Below are positions 34,292 to 46,568 of a stretch of 64,000 nt of DNA, piece by piece (the first letter of the stretch is position 1; each line of letters begins with the position of its first letter). The notes beneath the pieces are model-generated. The model ran no database searches, was not told where the DNA came from, and saw nothing but the letters and a program-made list of their open reading frames with translations. The position numbers were made by a program, and so were the translations under genes. Location: assembly GCA_001566295.1 (NCBI GenBank), contig KQ964248.1, positions 2,356,001 to 2,420,000 on the forward strand, read 5' to 3'. This stretch comes from Microdochium bolleyi. Taxonomy: Eukaryota > Ascomycota > Sordariomycetes > Xylariales > Microdochiaceae.

Positions 34292-35539
34292 GTTCACGAC
34301 GATGGAGAATCAATGCCAAGCGCGGTGCACTTTGTTGCGGGCTGTAAACTTCGCAGACCGTGAAGAGGGAGTGAGTTGTGCCTTGGTCCACGAAGTTGAA
34401 CCTGCCCAGGCGCGGACCAGCGAGCGTGAATGACACGGCCAAGAGTGGGACTCGCAACGGGGTGTTCAAGGCGAATGACCCGAGCTGTGGCGAATGCGAG
34501 ATTGCGAGAGGTATTTATGGTGGCAATAGAACCAGTCCGTAAAGGAGACTGCGTGCTTTTCACGTAGCGCAAGACATGATCTGCCAGGGCTCAGGATGGC
34601 GTGAAAGACCTGACAAGTCGATTCCCCAAATCACGGCAAGTCGAGTTCGATGCCGGTCTCTCAGCTTTCGCCCCTGCCGCTCTGGCCAGGAACCGCCCCT
34701 GGGCCCCTGCCAATCGAGGCTTCCTCTTCTGACACCAGAGGCACCAGTCTAGTCCTCAGTTGGACTAGCGCTTTGGCTGCCTGGCGCCGTGTTTCTGATG
34801 TAGTGGGGCGCCCTGACCAACCGAGGCAGCCAATACTGCATGCAAAATAAACTGCACACTCTGTCACGAGCCTTCCGCCACCAAATCCCCAGTTTATTTT
34901 GTCTCCCATCGCACCTCACTCGATTCTTTAAGTGCATTCACGTGACTCCGCGCCGATTACGCGCTCCGAAGGTGGGTGGCAAGGCACCTCAACTGAGACC
35001 CTTGCACCTGCGAGCGCTCGATCTTCCGGGCGCTCCCCACTTGCACTTGCCTCTCTGGAGTGGCCATTACTCGCTCACTCCGGCCGCAGGGGCCGACAGT
35101 CAAACATTCAAACTCTTGAGGCTGCCTGCGCTTTGCCTGTCGACAACCTTTGGAGTGCATCACGGCTCGTCCTCATTGCCATTACTCGGCGCGGGAAAGC
35201 CAGCCTCTGGGCATCTCTTGTGCTGGCCCGATTCACACGCAGCTATTCATAGCCATCCTGAGTCCACTGTCCCATCGGTCCCTGGTGGGTCAGCACTGCG
35301 ACTTACTTGCCACTCCTTCAAGACCGAGGAACGATCTGAATTCACGCCCAACTGCACACAACGCCGACCACGGGGTGCGGCTGTTGTGAACCCGTCACAT
35401 CCTCCACGGAATCAGCCTTCTCACAGTTCCGGAGCCTATCTCACAGTCCTCCTATTCACGCCTCACTCTGGCCACATTCACTGCCAACTTCCTCACAATC
35501 TGCCATCCCCACAGCCTCATCCTTGCTCCACCAGTCACA
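34292..35539. promoter_or_regulatory. Shared intergenic region of divergent RAD7 and RAD16
   Basis: This 1248-bp stretch contains the promoters and leaders of both repair genes. I see no gene in it. The last 250 bases before RAD16 are pyrimidine-rich, as in many fungal leaders. No shared damage-response motif was confirmed by eye. Confidence 0.6.
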
Positions 35540-38500
35540 ATGCCACCACGGGCGACCAGGAGGTCGACCGGTACTCTTTTAGGAGGAGATTCCGCAGCTA
35601 CCGATGCGGTCCTTGACAGCGTCGTTGTTTCAGGGAGATCCTCCCGGCAGTCACTTCCAAACCCGCCTGCCGAGCCAGTTGTCAAGAGAGGTCGAGGCCG
35701 GCCACGCAAGGAACCCATCGTTCTTTCGGAAGCAGCATCAGCTTCCACCACACCAGCGGAGTCCGTCTCCGAGGCCGAATACTCGACCCCCGCCACCAGC
35801 ATTGCGGTCACGCCAGCAGCCTCAACATCTGGTTTGCCCGCGGCTGGCAAGAAGAGAACTCGCGGTCAGCTCGTCGTGCAGCTTCCACCCGTCGACCCCG
35901 ATGCATTTGTGCTACCGAGAAGAGCTCTTGTGCCGCATCCCACCAAGACATTGCTCGCAGAACTCACGGATTCGGACGACGAGTTTGGATATTCATCATC
36001 CTCCGATGCGGCCGTAGCTCGTCGACTACAGCGCGAAGAAGACGCCAAATACATCGCCACTGTCACTGCGTCTACCTCGTCTACTGCTGCGACCTCACGC
36101 CGAAGAAGTACTAGAAGTACTCGACCCACCATCGAGGACAGCGAAGATGATCTCTCTGTCATCGTGACAGATAAGAAGGGCAAAGGCAAGGGCAAGGTAG
36201 TGACTCGACCTGCCCTACCGAAGCAACGCGTTAAGAAAGCCGGTAAAGTGGCCGCCTCAGACGTTCTTGACGATGAGGATGACGATGTGCCTCTGTCTGT
36301 ATCGGCTCCTGCCCGCAAAAAACAGAAGGTTTTACAGTCCGATAGCGATGACGAGCTTCTTTCCCTTCCTGATGTACTCGACGAGCCACTCCTTACTAGT
36401 GATGGTGACGACTTGTCATACATGTCCCTGTCGGAAGCAGAAGAGACTGCAGACGATGGGTCGGACGCGGAAGGCCCGAACAACGACGTAGCACGCGCTA
36501 CCACGAATAGGCGAGCCTTCCGTCCACCTCGGCACCAAAATCGAGCACAGAAGGATCGCGCACGCCTCGAGCACCATCATCCACAGCTGAAGACGATGTG
36601 GGTCGATTTAGAGAATATGCCCGTTCTTACAGCCGGCAAGGCAGAACAACCCAAGACAATCTCGCGGCAGATGAAACCTTTTCAGCTGGAAGGGCTGGCC
36701 TGGATGCGGGCCATGGAGACCACTCAGTGGAGAGGCGGTCTCTTGGGCGATGAGATGGGCCTGGGCAAGACCATTCAAGCGGTGTCCCTGATAATGTCTG
36801 ACTACCCAGCCAAGACACCAACTCTTGTTTTGGTACCACCGGTCGCGCTTATGCAATGGACTGCAGAGATTGAGTCCTACACTGGTGGTCTTCTCAAAAC
36901 ACTGGTCTTCCACGGCACAAACTCCAAGGCCAAGAACCTGTCAGTCAAGGATCTGAAGCAGTATGATGTGCTCATGATGTCGTACAACACCTTGGAGTCT
37001 CTTTATCGCAAGCAAGAGAAGGGCTTCAAGCGCAAGGATGGCATATTCAAGGAGCGCAGTGCTGTACATCAAACCACCTTCCATCGCGTTATTCTCGATG
37101 AAGCCCATTGCATCAAGGTAGGATTCGCGAGCAAGCTCCGCCTGTGTGGCCACGCGAACCTCACTAATGCCTCTCATCACAGACACGAACCACGATGACA
37201 GCCAAGGCGTGCTTTGCCTTAAAGGTAGAATATCGCTGGTGCCTGACTGGCACGCCACTTCAGAACCGCATCGGCGAGTTCTTCTCTCTCATCAGGTTCC
37301 TCAACATGCGCCCATTTGCCGAATACTTTTGCAAGCAATGCCCCTGTGCTCAACTAGAGTGGTCCATGGGTGACGACGGAAAATGCACACACTGTGAGTT
37401 GTTCCTTCTCGACCATCACAATACTCATGTTGGCTAACTCCCACAGGCGGACATCACTCCATGGGCCATGTCTCTGTATTCAACCAGGAGCTGCTCAACC
37501 CAATTCAGAAGTATGGCAACAGAGGCGACGGCAAGATTGCGTTCCAGAAGCTTCGTTCAATGACGAACAGGATCATGCTTCGCCGTCTCAAAAAGGACCA
37601 CACTGACTCCATGGAGCTCCCTGTCAAAGAGATCTATGTCGACCGTCAGTTCTTCGGCGAGGTTGAAAACGACTTCGCGAACAGCATCATGTCAAGTGGT
37701 CAACGCAAATTCGACACCTACGTTGCGCAGGGTGTCATGTTGAACAACTATGCCAACATCTTTGGTCTCATCATGCAGATGCGTCAGGTGGCCGATCATC
37801 CGGATCTGATCCTCAAGAAATCCAGTGAAGGAGGTCAGAATGTGCTGGTCTGCTGCATCTGCGACGAACCTGCGGAAGAAGCCATCCGGTCGAGATGCCG
37901 CCATGACTTTTGCCGCGTCTGCGCCAAGAGCTATGTCAACTCGCAGGAGCAGCCAGACTGCCCGCGCTGCCACATCCCACTCTCCATTGATCTGGAGCAG
38001 CCTGAGATTGAACAAGACGAGGTTATGGTTAAGAAGTCCTCCATTATCAATCGCATCAGGATGGAAAACTGGACCTCGTCGTCCAAGATCGAACTGCTTG
38101 TCCATGCTCTACACAAGCTTCGTTCAGACAACGCCTCACACAAGTCCATCATCTTTTCGCAGTTCACATCCATGCTGCAGCTCATCGAGTGGCGTTTGCG
38201 TCGTGCAGGTATCACGACAGTCATGCTGGACGGTAGCATGAGCCCCGCGCAGCGACAGGCTTCGATCAACCACTTCATGACAGATACCAATGTCGAGTGC
38301 TTCCTGGTTTCTCTGAAGGCAGGTGGTGTTGCGCTGAACCTGACTGAGGCATCACGCGTGTTTATCGTCGATCCGTAAGTTCTTCCGACAGATGGCCTTG
38401 TTTGCGGTACGCACGACTAACAGATCTGAATAGATGGTGGAATCCTGCCGCCGAGTGGCAGTCTGCCGATCGTTGCCATCGTATTGGTCAAACACGCCCT

Positions 38501-38662
38501 TGTACCATTACTCGCCTCTGTATCGAGGACTCTGTTGAAAGCAGAATTGTTGCTCTACAAGAGAAGAAGGCCAACATGATCAATTCGACGATCAACTCTG
38601 ACGACGCTGCTATGGAGTCTTTGACCCCAGAAGATCTTCAGTTCCTCTTCCGTGGCAGTTAG
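35540..38662 (+). CDS. RAD16: Rad16/Rhp16 SNF2-family repair ATPase with RING finger
   Basis: Four exons, 35540-37117, 37183-37393, 37447-38374 and 38434-38662, give 981 residues. The N-terminal 370 residues are acidic and low-complexity, with basic patches. The SNF2 ATPase begins at about residue 380 (MKPFQLEGLAWMRAME), with Walker A GDEMGLGKT near 404 and the DEAH box ILDEAHCIK at the first intron. As in Rad16, the SNF2 core is interrupted by a cysteine pair insert (CKQCPC...KCTHCGHH) and by a C3HC4 RING finger at about 730-770 (VCCICDEPAEEAIRSRCRHD, CPRCH). Helicase C follows (SIIFSQFTSMLQ, LKAGGVALNLTEASRV, DRCHRIGQ). It translocates on DNA with Rad7 in global-genome excision repair. It is expected to be nuclear. 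Confidence 0.96.
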
Positions 38663-39280
38663 ACCAGTGTCTTTACATTTCAAGTTGCGATTGTCGCAGG
38701 GGGCTTCATTCTTGGGGCATGCCACTGCGGATCGAGTCTCATCTGGGACTGTGTCGATGGAAGCGGCTATGCTCATTCTTCCACGTTTTATGTACCGCGG
38801 CGCTCGGCGTATAGAGTCATCCTCGGTTTGCTTTGATCAGGACAACTGGCGACAGGTAATGACGGGCAAGTTATTGCGATTCCACTAGTATTACATATTG
38901 CAGGCTCTTAGATATCGATAACATTGTTCACAACATTGCAGTTGTATTATGTGACATGGCCACTTGGAATACAGCAAATCTGACGCCTAAACATTCCCCA
39001 GAAAGTGGAGTCGTGCTAAGCCAGGACGACGTCGCTTTCGCTTCAAAACATGAGATCGTTCTTTCCACGGTTGCTCTAAAGCAGCATAAGCAGGATGAGG
39101 GCAACTAAAATCCAAGGATGTCAGCCTGTATTATGGTGGACGGCTTCGTTCCGCAGTGGGGCCGGCTTTGGTGGGACATAGTTGTGCAGCACATCCCGGC
39201 CGTCGCGCGGAGCAGCATCAGAGCTCCATCCAACCTACCCACGACAACGCCCGCCGTGGTCGAGCTTACCACGCTTCACC
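38663..39280. other. Intergenic, RAD16 3' side and MetRS promoter
   Basis: No gene seen. The AT-richer part around 38.88-38.96 kb fits the RAD16 3' end. The last 100 bp is the leader of the next gene. Confidence 0.5.
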
Positions 39281-41264
39281 ATGGCAGCCGCGCTGAGAGG
39301 CGCTGCCTCACGGCTGGCGGGCCTTAGGGTCACGCCTTGCCGGACAACACAGAGCAGCTGGACGTGCCCAAGCGGTCGTACCACGGCTCAACTGACCATC
39401 TCGCCCAAAAGGACAGGCGCCTTCGTCAGGCTTTACAGCAATGGCAGCGACAATGCCGCGTCAATACCGGATCCAGAGCTTCAGGACAAGCCTTACTATG
39501 TGACGACACCAATTTTCTACGTCAATGCCTGTGAGTAAGCTCACCCACGTGCTTGCTGCTGCTCGAGCTAACCCGCCAGCTTCCGCACAGCACCGCACGT
39601 GGGCCACTTGTATAGCATGGTCCTCGCCGACGTGCTCAAGCGCTGGCAGGTCCTTAAGGGCAAGCAGGCGTTATTGTGCACAGGCACCGATGAGCACGGC
39701 ATGAAGGTCCAGCAGGCCGCCGAGCGGAAGGACGTGCACCCAAAGGCCCTTTGTGACACCAACAGCCAGACTTTCCGCGACCTTGCCGCGCGGGGGAACC
39801 TCGCCAACGACTACTTCGTCCGCACGACCGACCCGGACCACCGCGACGCCGTCGAGTACTTCTGGGGCCGCCTGCGGGACAGTGGATATGTGTATGAGAA
39901 GACGCATGAGGGCTGGTACTGCGTGTCCGACGAGACATTCTACCCAGACAATCTCGTGGCCAGGGCCGTCGACCCCATGACAGGGAAGCTACGGCACGTC
40001 TCAATCGAGTCGGGTAACGTTGTGGAGTGGACACAGGAGCGCAACTACCACTTCCGCCTCACAGCTCTGCGCGAGCGCCTGCTCGAGTTCTTCAAGAAGA
40101 ACCCGACATGGGTCACGCCGCCCTCCAGGATGGCAGAGGTTGTAGACTGGGTGGAAAACCACCTGGAAGACCTCTCGATATCTCGCCCGGTTAGCCGACT
40201 CGACTGGGGCATTCCGGTTCCTGACGATGAGAGCCAGACAATTTACGTCTGGGTCGATGCGCTCGTCAACTACCTCACCAAAGCTGGCTATCCGGGTCTG
40301 GCCCCGGGCAAGGAACACACAGGCGGCTGGCCGGCCGACGTGCACGTCGTCGGCAAAGACATCGTACGCTTCCACTGCGTGTACTGGCCCGCGCTGCTCA
40401 TGGCTGTTGGCCAGCCGCTGCCAAGGCGTGTTCTCAGCCACGGCCACTGGCTGATGGACAACCGCAAGATGTCCAAGTCCGTTGGCAACGTCGTGAATCC
40501 ATTCTTCGCAATCGACCGCTGGGGCGTCGACACGATGCGCTACTTCCTCATCTCGCGAGGCAGCATCACGAACGACCCAGACTATAGCAACAAGCACATT
40601 GTGGAGGCCTACAAGAAAGGGCTCCAGACCGGGCTGGGCAACCTGGTCAGCCGGGTGACCAAGGGCCGGGCGTGGAACCTGCGCAGTGCCGTCCGCAGTA
40701 GGTGCGGCCAGCATTTGGAGGAGTCGGACGTGGTTGATGTGGACTACGCGAAGCAGATGCAGGTCGCTGAGAAAGCGGCAGCGGGCGCTGACGAGCATAT
40801 GGACACGTTGTCGCCACCGTCCGCATTAAAACACATCATGGAGCTTGTCTACGAGGTAAGATGCGCCAACTGATTCTGTCTGCATGTTCGCTCGGCGGAC
40901 GCGCTGTCCTACTCTCGATCTTTTTGACCATGTCACATTCCGCAGATCGCTGACCAAATCATATTCTGTTCAGTCAAATAAGTACCTCGCCTACGCCGCG
41001 CCGTGGAATGTAGCCAAGCAGGGCAACCAAGACGAGACGGAGAAGATCATCTACCTGACCGCCGAGTCGATACGGATCGCAGCGATCCTCCTGCAGCCGT
41101 TTATCCCGGAGAAGGCTGCCGAAATCTTGGATAGGCTAGGCGTACAGGAGAACAGGCGGGGCTTCGACTTTGCGCGGGTGCACGCCGATGACAGTTATGG
41201 TCTTGATCCTGAGGACCGGAAGGCGGACGAGGCACTGTTTCCGCGGCTGGCTGTTGAGGACTAG
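39281..41264 (+). CDS. MSM1: Mitochondrial methionyl-tRNA synthetase
   Basis: Charges mitochondrial tRNA-Met. Three exons, 39281-39530, 39591-40855 and 40974-41264, encode 601 residues. The N-terminus (MAAALRGAASRLAGLRVTPC) is a basic, acid-free mitochondrial presequence of about 60 residues. The class I motifs are present: the HIGH-like SPHVGH just after intron 1 (preceded by YYVTTPIFYVNA), and KMSKS at about residue 376 (WLMDNRKMSKSVGNVV). The anticodon-binding helical domain follows, with APWNVAKQ in the last exon. It lacks the C-terminal domain of cytosolic MetRS, as mitochondrial enzymes do. The second intron joins VYE to SNKYLAYAAPW, which fits the family. Confidence 0.95.
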
Positions 41265-41745
41265 GGTTGAAAGAAGATGTGTGCAGAGTGTTGCATGTGT
41301 TCATACTGTACTATATGGGGGTCTACGGGGTGTAAAATAGAGCGAAAAGTGATTATACTTCCAGTACACCGAATCTGCATACCGATACATGGTACTATGG
41401 ATGGATAATGCGAGTACGTGCCTTGACTGGAAATAGCCTGATTTTCTTCAGGAGCAACTCCGTCGTTGTAGAAAATTGGTTATGCCCCACCATCACCAGA
41501 GTTCCGGGCTGTGGAGATACTCTTCGCAACTTGCTCTAAGCTCACCTGCCTCCAAATTCTCGACTTCTGGCTCCCGATCTGGCCTAGAGATCTGCGCTCC
41601 GGGTCCAACTCACTACTCTCTCACACATCAGCTGAGACGCTTGGTGTGCAGAGCCATAAGGAGCCTACTCCCGCAGGCGGGCGAGTGAATTTTGCCGTGT
41701 GCCACGCGTTACAAGAGTCTGAGGAAGCAAGAACAAGCCGCCACA
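41265..41745. other. Intergenic, MetRS 3' side and acetyltransferase promoter
   Basis: No gene seen. Both neighbours are on plus. Confidence 0.5.
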
Positions 41746-42867
41746 ATGAGACTCAACGAGCACACCGGTATGTTTCTATATAGATTGACGCAGTCCTGTT
41801 CATTCGGCTTAGTGTTTTAAAGCGTTGTTGATGCGCTGACATGGCGACGTCAATGTTCCAGCCGTCTCGTCTTCGAGACTTCTCCTCGTGCCGTACGACG
41901 CGCACCATGTGCCGACTTACCACGAGTGGATGGCCGATCCGGTAAGCTTTTTTCCGGTTCACTCTCGAATGAGGAGACCACTGCCGCGCAACGATTTTAT
42001 ATCTGAATGCATTAACCGTTTTTCATCCATACCCGTTCTCTTCCTACATCTCGTCCTGTGGTCCCCGTATTCAACAAAGTTCCATGTTATTGATCACGAA
42101 AGCGAACTTATTTTTCTTCGATTTTTCAGGCAATCCAAGAAGCGACAGCGTCCGAGCCCCTGACGCTGGAGGAAGAGTACGAGAACCAGGTCTCGTGGCG
42201 TACGTCTGGGGATAAGTTGACATTCATCCTGTGCCTGACCGAGAACAAGAACGAGCCATCATCATCGCCATCATCATCACGACTAATGGGCACGGCACAA
42301 GCGGGGGTGGTAAGGGCAGGGCAGGCCGATGCACCAGAGCGAATGATCGGGGACATCAACCTGTTCCTCACGCCCTGGGACGAGGTCGACACCAGCGATG
42401 ACGACGGTGGTGGCGGCGCCACAGGTGACGTCTCCCATGTCAACGGCGAGATCGACATCATGATCGCCTCCCCAGCGCACAGACGTCTCGGGCTCGGCAG
42501 CGAAGCCGTGACAGCGCTGCTGCGCTACATCGCCCAGCACGCGCGGGAGATACTCGCAGAGTACGCGGCCTTCACCGCGGGCACGTCGTCGTCGACGTCA
42601 AAAGGGCAGCACCAAGAACAAGAACAAGAACAACAAGAGCAACAGCAGTACATACTCAAAGACCTGGTCGCCAAGATCAACGCCAGCAACGAGGGCAGCA
42701 TCGCGCTGTTCAAGCGTCTAGGCTTTAGGCAGCGCGGGGAGGTCAATTACTTTGGTGAGGTGCAGCTCGTGCTCGAGGACTTTGGCGGCAAGGCTGCCGA
42801 TATAAAGGATGAGAGATCAGGGGCTGCGCATCGGGAGTTGTCGTGGGATAGGACTGGGCTAAATTAA
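41746..42867 (+). CDS. GNAT N-acetyltransferase, NAT9-like
   Basis: Three exons, 41746-41767, 41862-41941 and 42130-42867, encode 279 residues. It starts MRLNEHT, then SRLLLVPYDAHHVPTYHEWM, which is the NAT9 family opening (the protein is active from its very N-terminus). The acetyl-CoA binding loop is the HRRLGLGSEAVTALLRY stretch (R/Q-x-x-G-x-G/A type). The C-terminal part, KINASNEGSIALFKRLGFRQ, is the last conserved helix-strand. Two low-complexity insertions break the GNAT fold: a Ser/Pro run from ATC repeats at about 42257-42283 and a Gln/Glu run from CAAGAA repeats at about 42610-42650. The first exon is 22 nt and intron 2 is 188 bp. NAT9 proteins are linked to microtubule-related acetylation in animals; the fungal substrate is unknown. 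Confidence 0.88.
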
Positions 42868-43077
42868 CCATTGACGTCCACTTCTCAGCATTCAAGAAAG
42901 CAGAATGGAAACTATCATTTTGTGGTTTTGAGTGCATGTTGAGATCTCCCCTCTACCCCAATGGCTTTTAATGATCTAGAAGATCTAATGTAGACTCTAC
43001 CCATCTACCAATCCAGCCTCTAATAGTACATTTATATGACAAAACCCAGAGCTGGGTTCACATCACTCGCTCTGGCT

Positions 43078-44509
43078 CTAGAGCTCGGCACCAGTGGCTG
43101 TGGCCTTCTTCTCGTCCTCCTTGGCCTCTGTGATCTTGCCTGACGGGGTCCAGCCGAGAGCGCGCAGGCGCTCGGACAGAATAGGGTGGGAGAAGTGGTA
43201 GCTGGCATACATCCAGTCAGCCTCCATCGTGCTCAGGTTCTGCACCTGGAGCTTGATCAGCGAGGCGGCGAGCTCGGCCTTGTAGCCGAGGCCAAGGGCG
43301 AACTCATCGGCCTGGAACTCGAAGCGGCGGCTCATGATGTTCATCAGGAGCTTGATGACGCAGTCCATGGGGGCGAGGATATCGGAGAAGAGGATGAAGC
43401 CGATGATGATGGGGTGCTGCCGGCCGAACCCGAAATCGGAGTACAGCGAGTTGTTGTTGATGAAGATGGAGAAGAGCAAGAATATGTAGAAGACGTGGGC
43501 CTGAGAAATGGCGAAGAGGCTGGTCGTGTGGCCGAGCTTCCAGTGGCCGAGCTCGTGCGCCAGGACGGCGACGACCTCCTCCTCGCTGCTCTTTTCGATC
43601 AGGGTGTCGTAGATGACAATGTGCTTCTTCCAGGGCAGACCGAAGAAATAAGCATTGCTGTGGGCGCTGCGCTTGCTGCCGTCAATGACGAAGAGCTCCT
43701 TGAGCGGGAACTTGAGCTTGGCGGCCAGAGTCTCGGTCGACTGCTTGAGCTTGCCCTCCTCGAGAGGGGACAGCTTGTTGAACAGCGGCAGGATGAAGAT
43801 GGGGTAGACGGTGATCATGAACATCTGGAGACCGGCAGTGAACATCCAGAGGTAGTAGAAGAACTGGGTGCCCGTGCGCTGGACGATGCTGAGGAAGCCG
43901 GCGAGGATCGGAGGGGCGAGGATAAAGGTCAACATGTTGGTCTTGAGGATATCCATGATGAAGAGTTTGGGCGTCTGCTTGTTGAAGCCGAACTTCTCCT
44001 CGAGGACAAAGGTGTGGTAGATGTTGACAGGCAGAGACAGCAGCTGGGTGACGATGGTGAAGGTTAAAACGAAGAGGATCGAGTGGCTGATCTCGCCAGT
44101 GAAGCGGGCCGGCGCGAATCGGAGGAGCAAGTCACCGGTCCATGACCAGAGCTTCGGGAGCACGTCGAAGTGGATGAAGGCGACATTCTGAATCTGACCG
44201 TAGAGACCGCTGAGGAATGTGAACTGGGCTTTGGCACGGCCATAGGCCTGGCTCTTGTCGTAGACCTCCTGGGAGACTTCTTGCTCGAGAACCTTGGGCG
44301 GCTTCGTATTCTTGAGGACCTGATACTGGCGGAGCGAAAGGAAGGATTCGAAGCAGAACTGAGAGAGCGAAAAGCCGATGACGAGCTTCTTCCACGGGAA
44401 GAGCGGCCGGTCGAGGAACCGCGCGAGGCGCTGCACGGGGCAATTATGTTAGCTTATGCCGACATTTGATAGTGTCGCGTCGGCCCTCACTTACGGAAAG
44501 GAAGTCCAT
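43078..44509 (-). CDS. STE24: CAAX prenyl protease 1 (Ste24)
   Basis: Two exons: 44509-44495 encodes only MDFLS, and 44430-43078 the rest; total 455 residues, equal to yeast Ste24 within a few. The zinc site is HELGH (residues 297-301, within VVAVLAHELGHWKLGH), with the third ligand Glu381 in FEFQADEFALG. Several membrane segments surround it (for example LFVLTFTIVTQLLSLPVNIY, FYIFLLFSIF), giving the multi-pass ER protein that removes the AAX tripeptide from farnesylated proteins and trims a-factor-type pheromone precursors. Its 3' end lies 210 bp from the convergent NAT9-like gene. Ram2, which helps attach the farnesyl group, is 6.4 kb away. Confidence 0.97.
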
Positions 44510-44951
44510 CTTGTACAAGCAGCTGCGGCGCAGGCGACTGCTGTGTGAAGGAACTGTAATGGGAGTGTCTTGGAGGGGAGGATAGCAGGCTGGCACGACA
44601 GCCCGGCCGCGTCGACATTTGACGTATGCCGCCAGCGGGACAGATTGCGCCAAGGGGACCTGTTGTGTTCGGCAAGTGGAGCCAGCGGGTCAACCCCCTG
44701 CAACAGTTCCCGTTCCTCCTCATTGACACGGGAGAAGGCGAGACAAACTTCATGATGGGAATCTCGGAAGGGTTGGATGACAGAATCCGTGTTTCTACTA
44801 CTTCCCAGCGATATCTCATCTCAAGAGAAACGGCAGGGCGCGTACGCGAAGGTGTACCGTAGCCGACGTACACAACCCAGCCACATATATCTGATACGAC
44901 GCCCAAGCGTCGGCACCTTTCTACTCATAAAATCCGTACAAAACCAGAGTA
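44510..44951. other. Intergenic, Ste24 promoter
   Basis: Lies between the 83-residue protein gene and STE24, both on minus. No gene seen. It should hold the STE24 promoter. Confidence 0.5.
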
Positions 44952-45428
44952 CTACCTCATGTTCGCCTTTACTCTCTCCAGCAGTTGTTTCCGAGTGTCC
45001 TTCTCCTGGGGAAACAGGTTCCGCTTGTAGACTTCAGCAAAAGGGGCCTCGTTTCGCCACACGACTTGGTCATTTAGGGGGTCTCAAAAACCTACTGCTG
45101 CCAGCCATCTCCTCAGTTCGTCCCTTGTCCAGGTCTCAGGATCACCCGTCGGGTCTGAGTCGCGCGGAAAGATCTCTCCCCCCCACATGGTCCATAGGAC
45201 AGCGCCAGTTACCATGGCCGAGAATGCTGTAACAAGGTCCTGGGTCAGCATCTGGACGCGACGAAGCAGTGCTGGGAGTGCTACAGTACTGGGGAGATGA
45301 CCTCGTACCTATGACAGCATTCTGGTATTTGAAATTAGTTGAAGGCCCTTGGCAGGAGTGACATTTATGTGGTAAGTGTGGTTGAGATTTACCTTGGATT
45401 TCATGGCATTGTCCAGTGGCGTTGGCAT
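44952..45428 (-). CDS. Small single-pass membrane protein with a SAP/HeH-like C-terminus
   Basis: Unnamed 83-residue protein, found by reading the spliced minus strand. Exons are 45428-45393, 45321-45309 (13 nt), 45226-45096 and 45023-44952; total 252 nt. All introns are GT/AG (71, 82 and 72 bp). The reading starts MPTPLDNAMKSK. A hydrophobic segment follows (NAVIAFSAMVTGAVLWTMWG), then an acidic link. A helix-extended-loop-helix type end closes it: PETWTRDELRRWLAARNLFP and DTRKQLLERVKANMR. This end resembles the Ish1/Msc1-type or SAP-like motif of fungal membrane proteins. The function is unknown. Phase is kept through all four exons, and the stop falls right after the motif, so I trust the model despite its size. 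Confidence 0.8.
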
Positions 45429-46035
45429 CGTGGACTGTGTAAGTGACGTATGAGTGCTGGTGGCTGTTGTCGCAAACGGCTACCAGTCTGAAGGGGCGAG
45501 CCGGATGAGTCTTGTAGAATGAGAAGGTCGCGGCGAGTAGATTGAGATTCTGGAGAGGAAGCTAGAGAGACACTGAGGATTCTGCTTGCTTTATATTGCT
45601 GCCTGAACTGTCAAGGACACAAGATCATGAGTTTGACCTTGGGAGTCAAGAGTCATCTGCGGGCCCGAGCGGCCCCTTGGAGAAGGCGGCTCCACCCAAC
45701 GTGGAGGCGGCTGCCTGCGCCACATGCCTCGGTATCCTGAGCAGCCACGTAAGCCACAACTTCAGAGTGAAGCTGCAGGACCCCAATGTGGTCTGTGCTC
45801 TCCAGCGATCTCTGAGCATCCGCCAGTCCAGGCACAGGCTGCGCAGGTGGGCGAGGCCAGAACCACCCAGGTCCCCCCCACTTTGAACCCGTCGCCAAGA
45901 AGGAATTTCGCCCACAAATCGCAAAGGTGCAGCTCCAACACTCTGGGAAAACCGCAACATTTCGCATCGAGAGAATCCACGATCCCCGGCAGTATCACCA
46001 ACCCGACCGTTGATTCACCACCCCAAGCCGCCAAA
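45429..46035. other. Divergent promoter of the 83-residue protein gene and eL38
   Basis: 607 bp with no gene seen. It must serve a minus-strand gene and the strongly expressed ribosomal protein gene on plus. Confidence 0.5.
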
Positions 46036-46568
46036 ATGCCTCAGGAAATCGCCGACATCAAGCAGGTACGTCCATTGTGCCCATGCGCTCGGCCTCTCGC
46101 CCGCAGCAGCTGCAGGCAGGAATTATCGTCGAGAAGTTCTGGTGGACTAATTTTTGCCCATCTTCCAGTTCATCGAGATCTGCCGCCGGAAGGACGCTTC
46201 TTGTACGTACCGACTACACTCGCCTTCGAGACAAACATGACTATCGATCCTGCACGCATCATCATCACAACACGACGCACCTCGGATTTGATCTAACTCT
46301 GTTGTCTCTCACAGCCGCCCGGATCAAGAAGAACAAGAAGTCCAACCAGTCCAAGTTCAAGGTCCGGTGCTCCAAGAAGCTCTACACCCTTGTTCTCAAG
46401 GACTCCGACAAGGTTGAGAAGCTTAAGCAGTCTCTCCCCCCGAGTACGACATCCCCCTCCGCATTCGAACACATTCGCACCCGAAATGGACAGATCGGCT
46501 AACGTGCACTTGCGAAAATAGACTTGGCGATCAAGGAGATCGGCGTTCAGAGCAAGAAGAAGAACTAA
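46036..46568 (+). CDS. RPL38: Cytosolic 60S ribosomal protein eL38
   Basis: Four exons, 46036-46065, 46169-46202, 46315-46443 and 46522-46568, total 240 nt and give 79 residues (yeast has 78). It reads MPQEIADIKQ, FIEICRRKDASS, ARIKKNKKSNQSKFKVRCSK, LYTLVLKDSDKVEKLKQSLPP and LAIKEIGVQSKKKN in order. Three introns split a very short gene, as is common for ribosomal proteins in filamentous fungi. The ATG context (CCAAAATGCC) is good. Confidence 0.97.

Noticed and set aside
43186..44067. 293-codon open frame on plus over STE24
   Set aside because: Mirror of the Ste24 coding strand; acidic low-complexity text, no domain.
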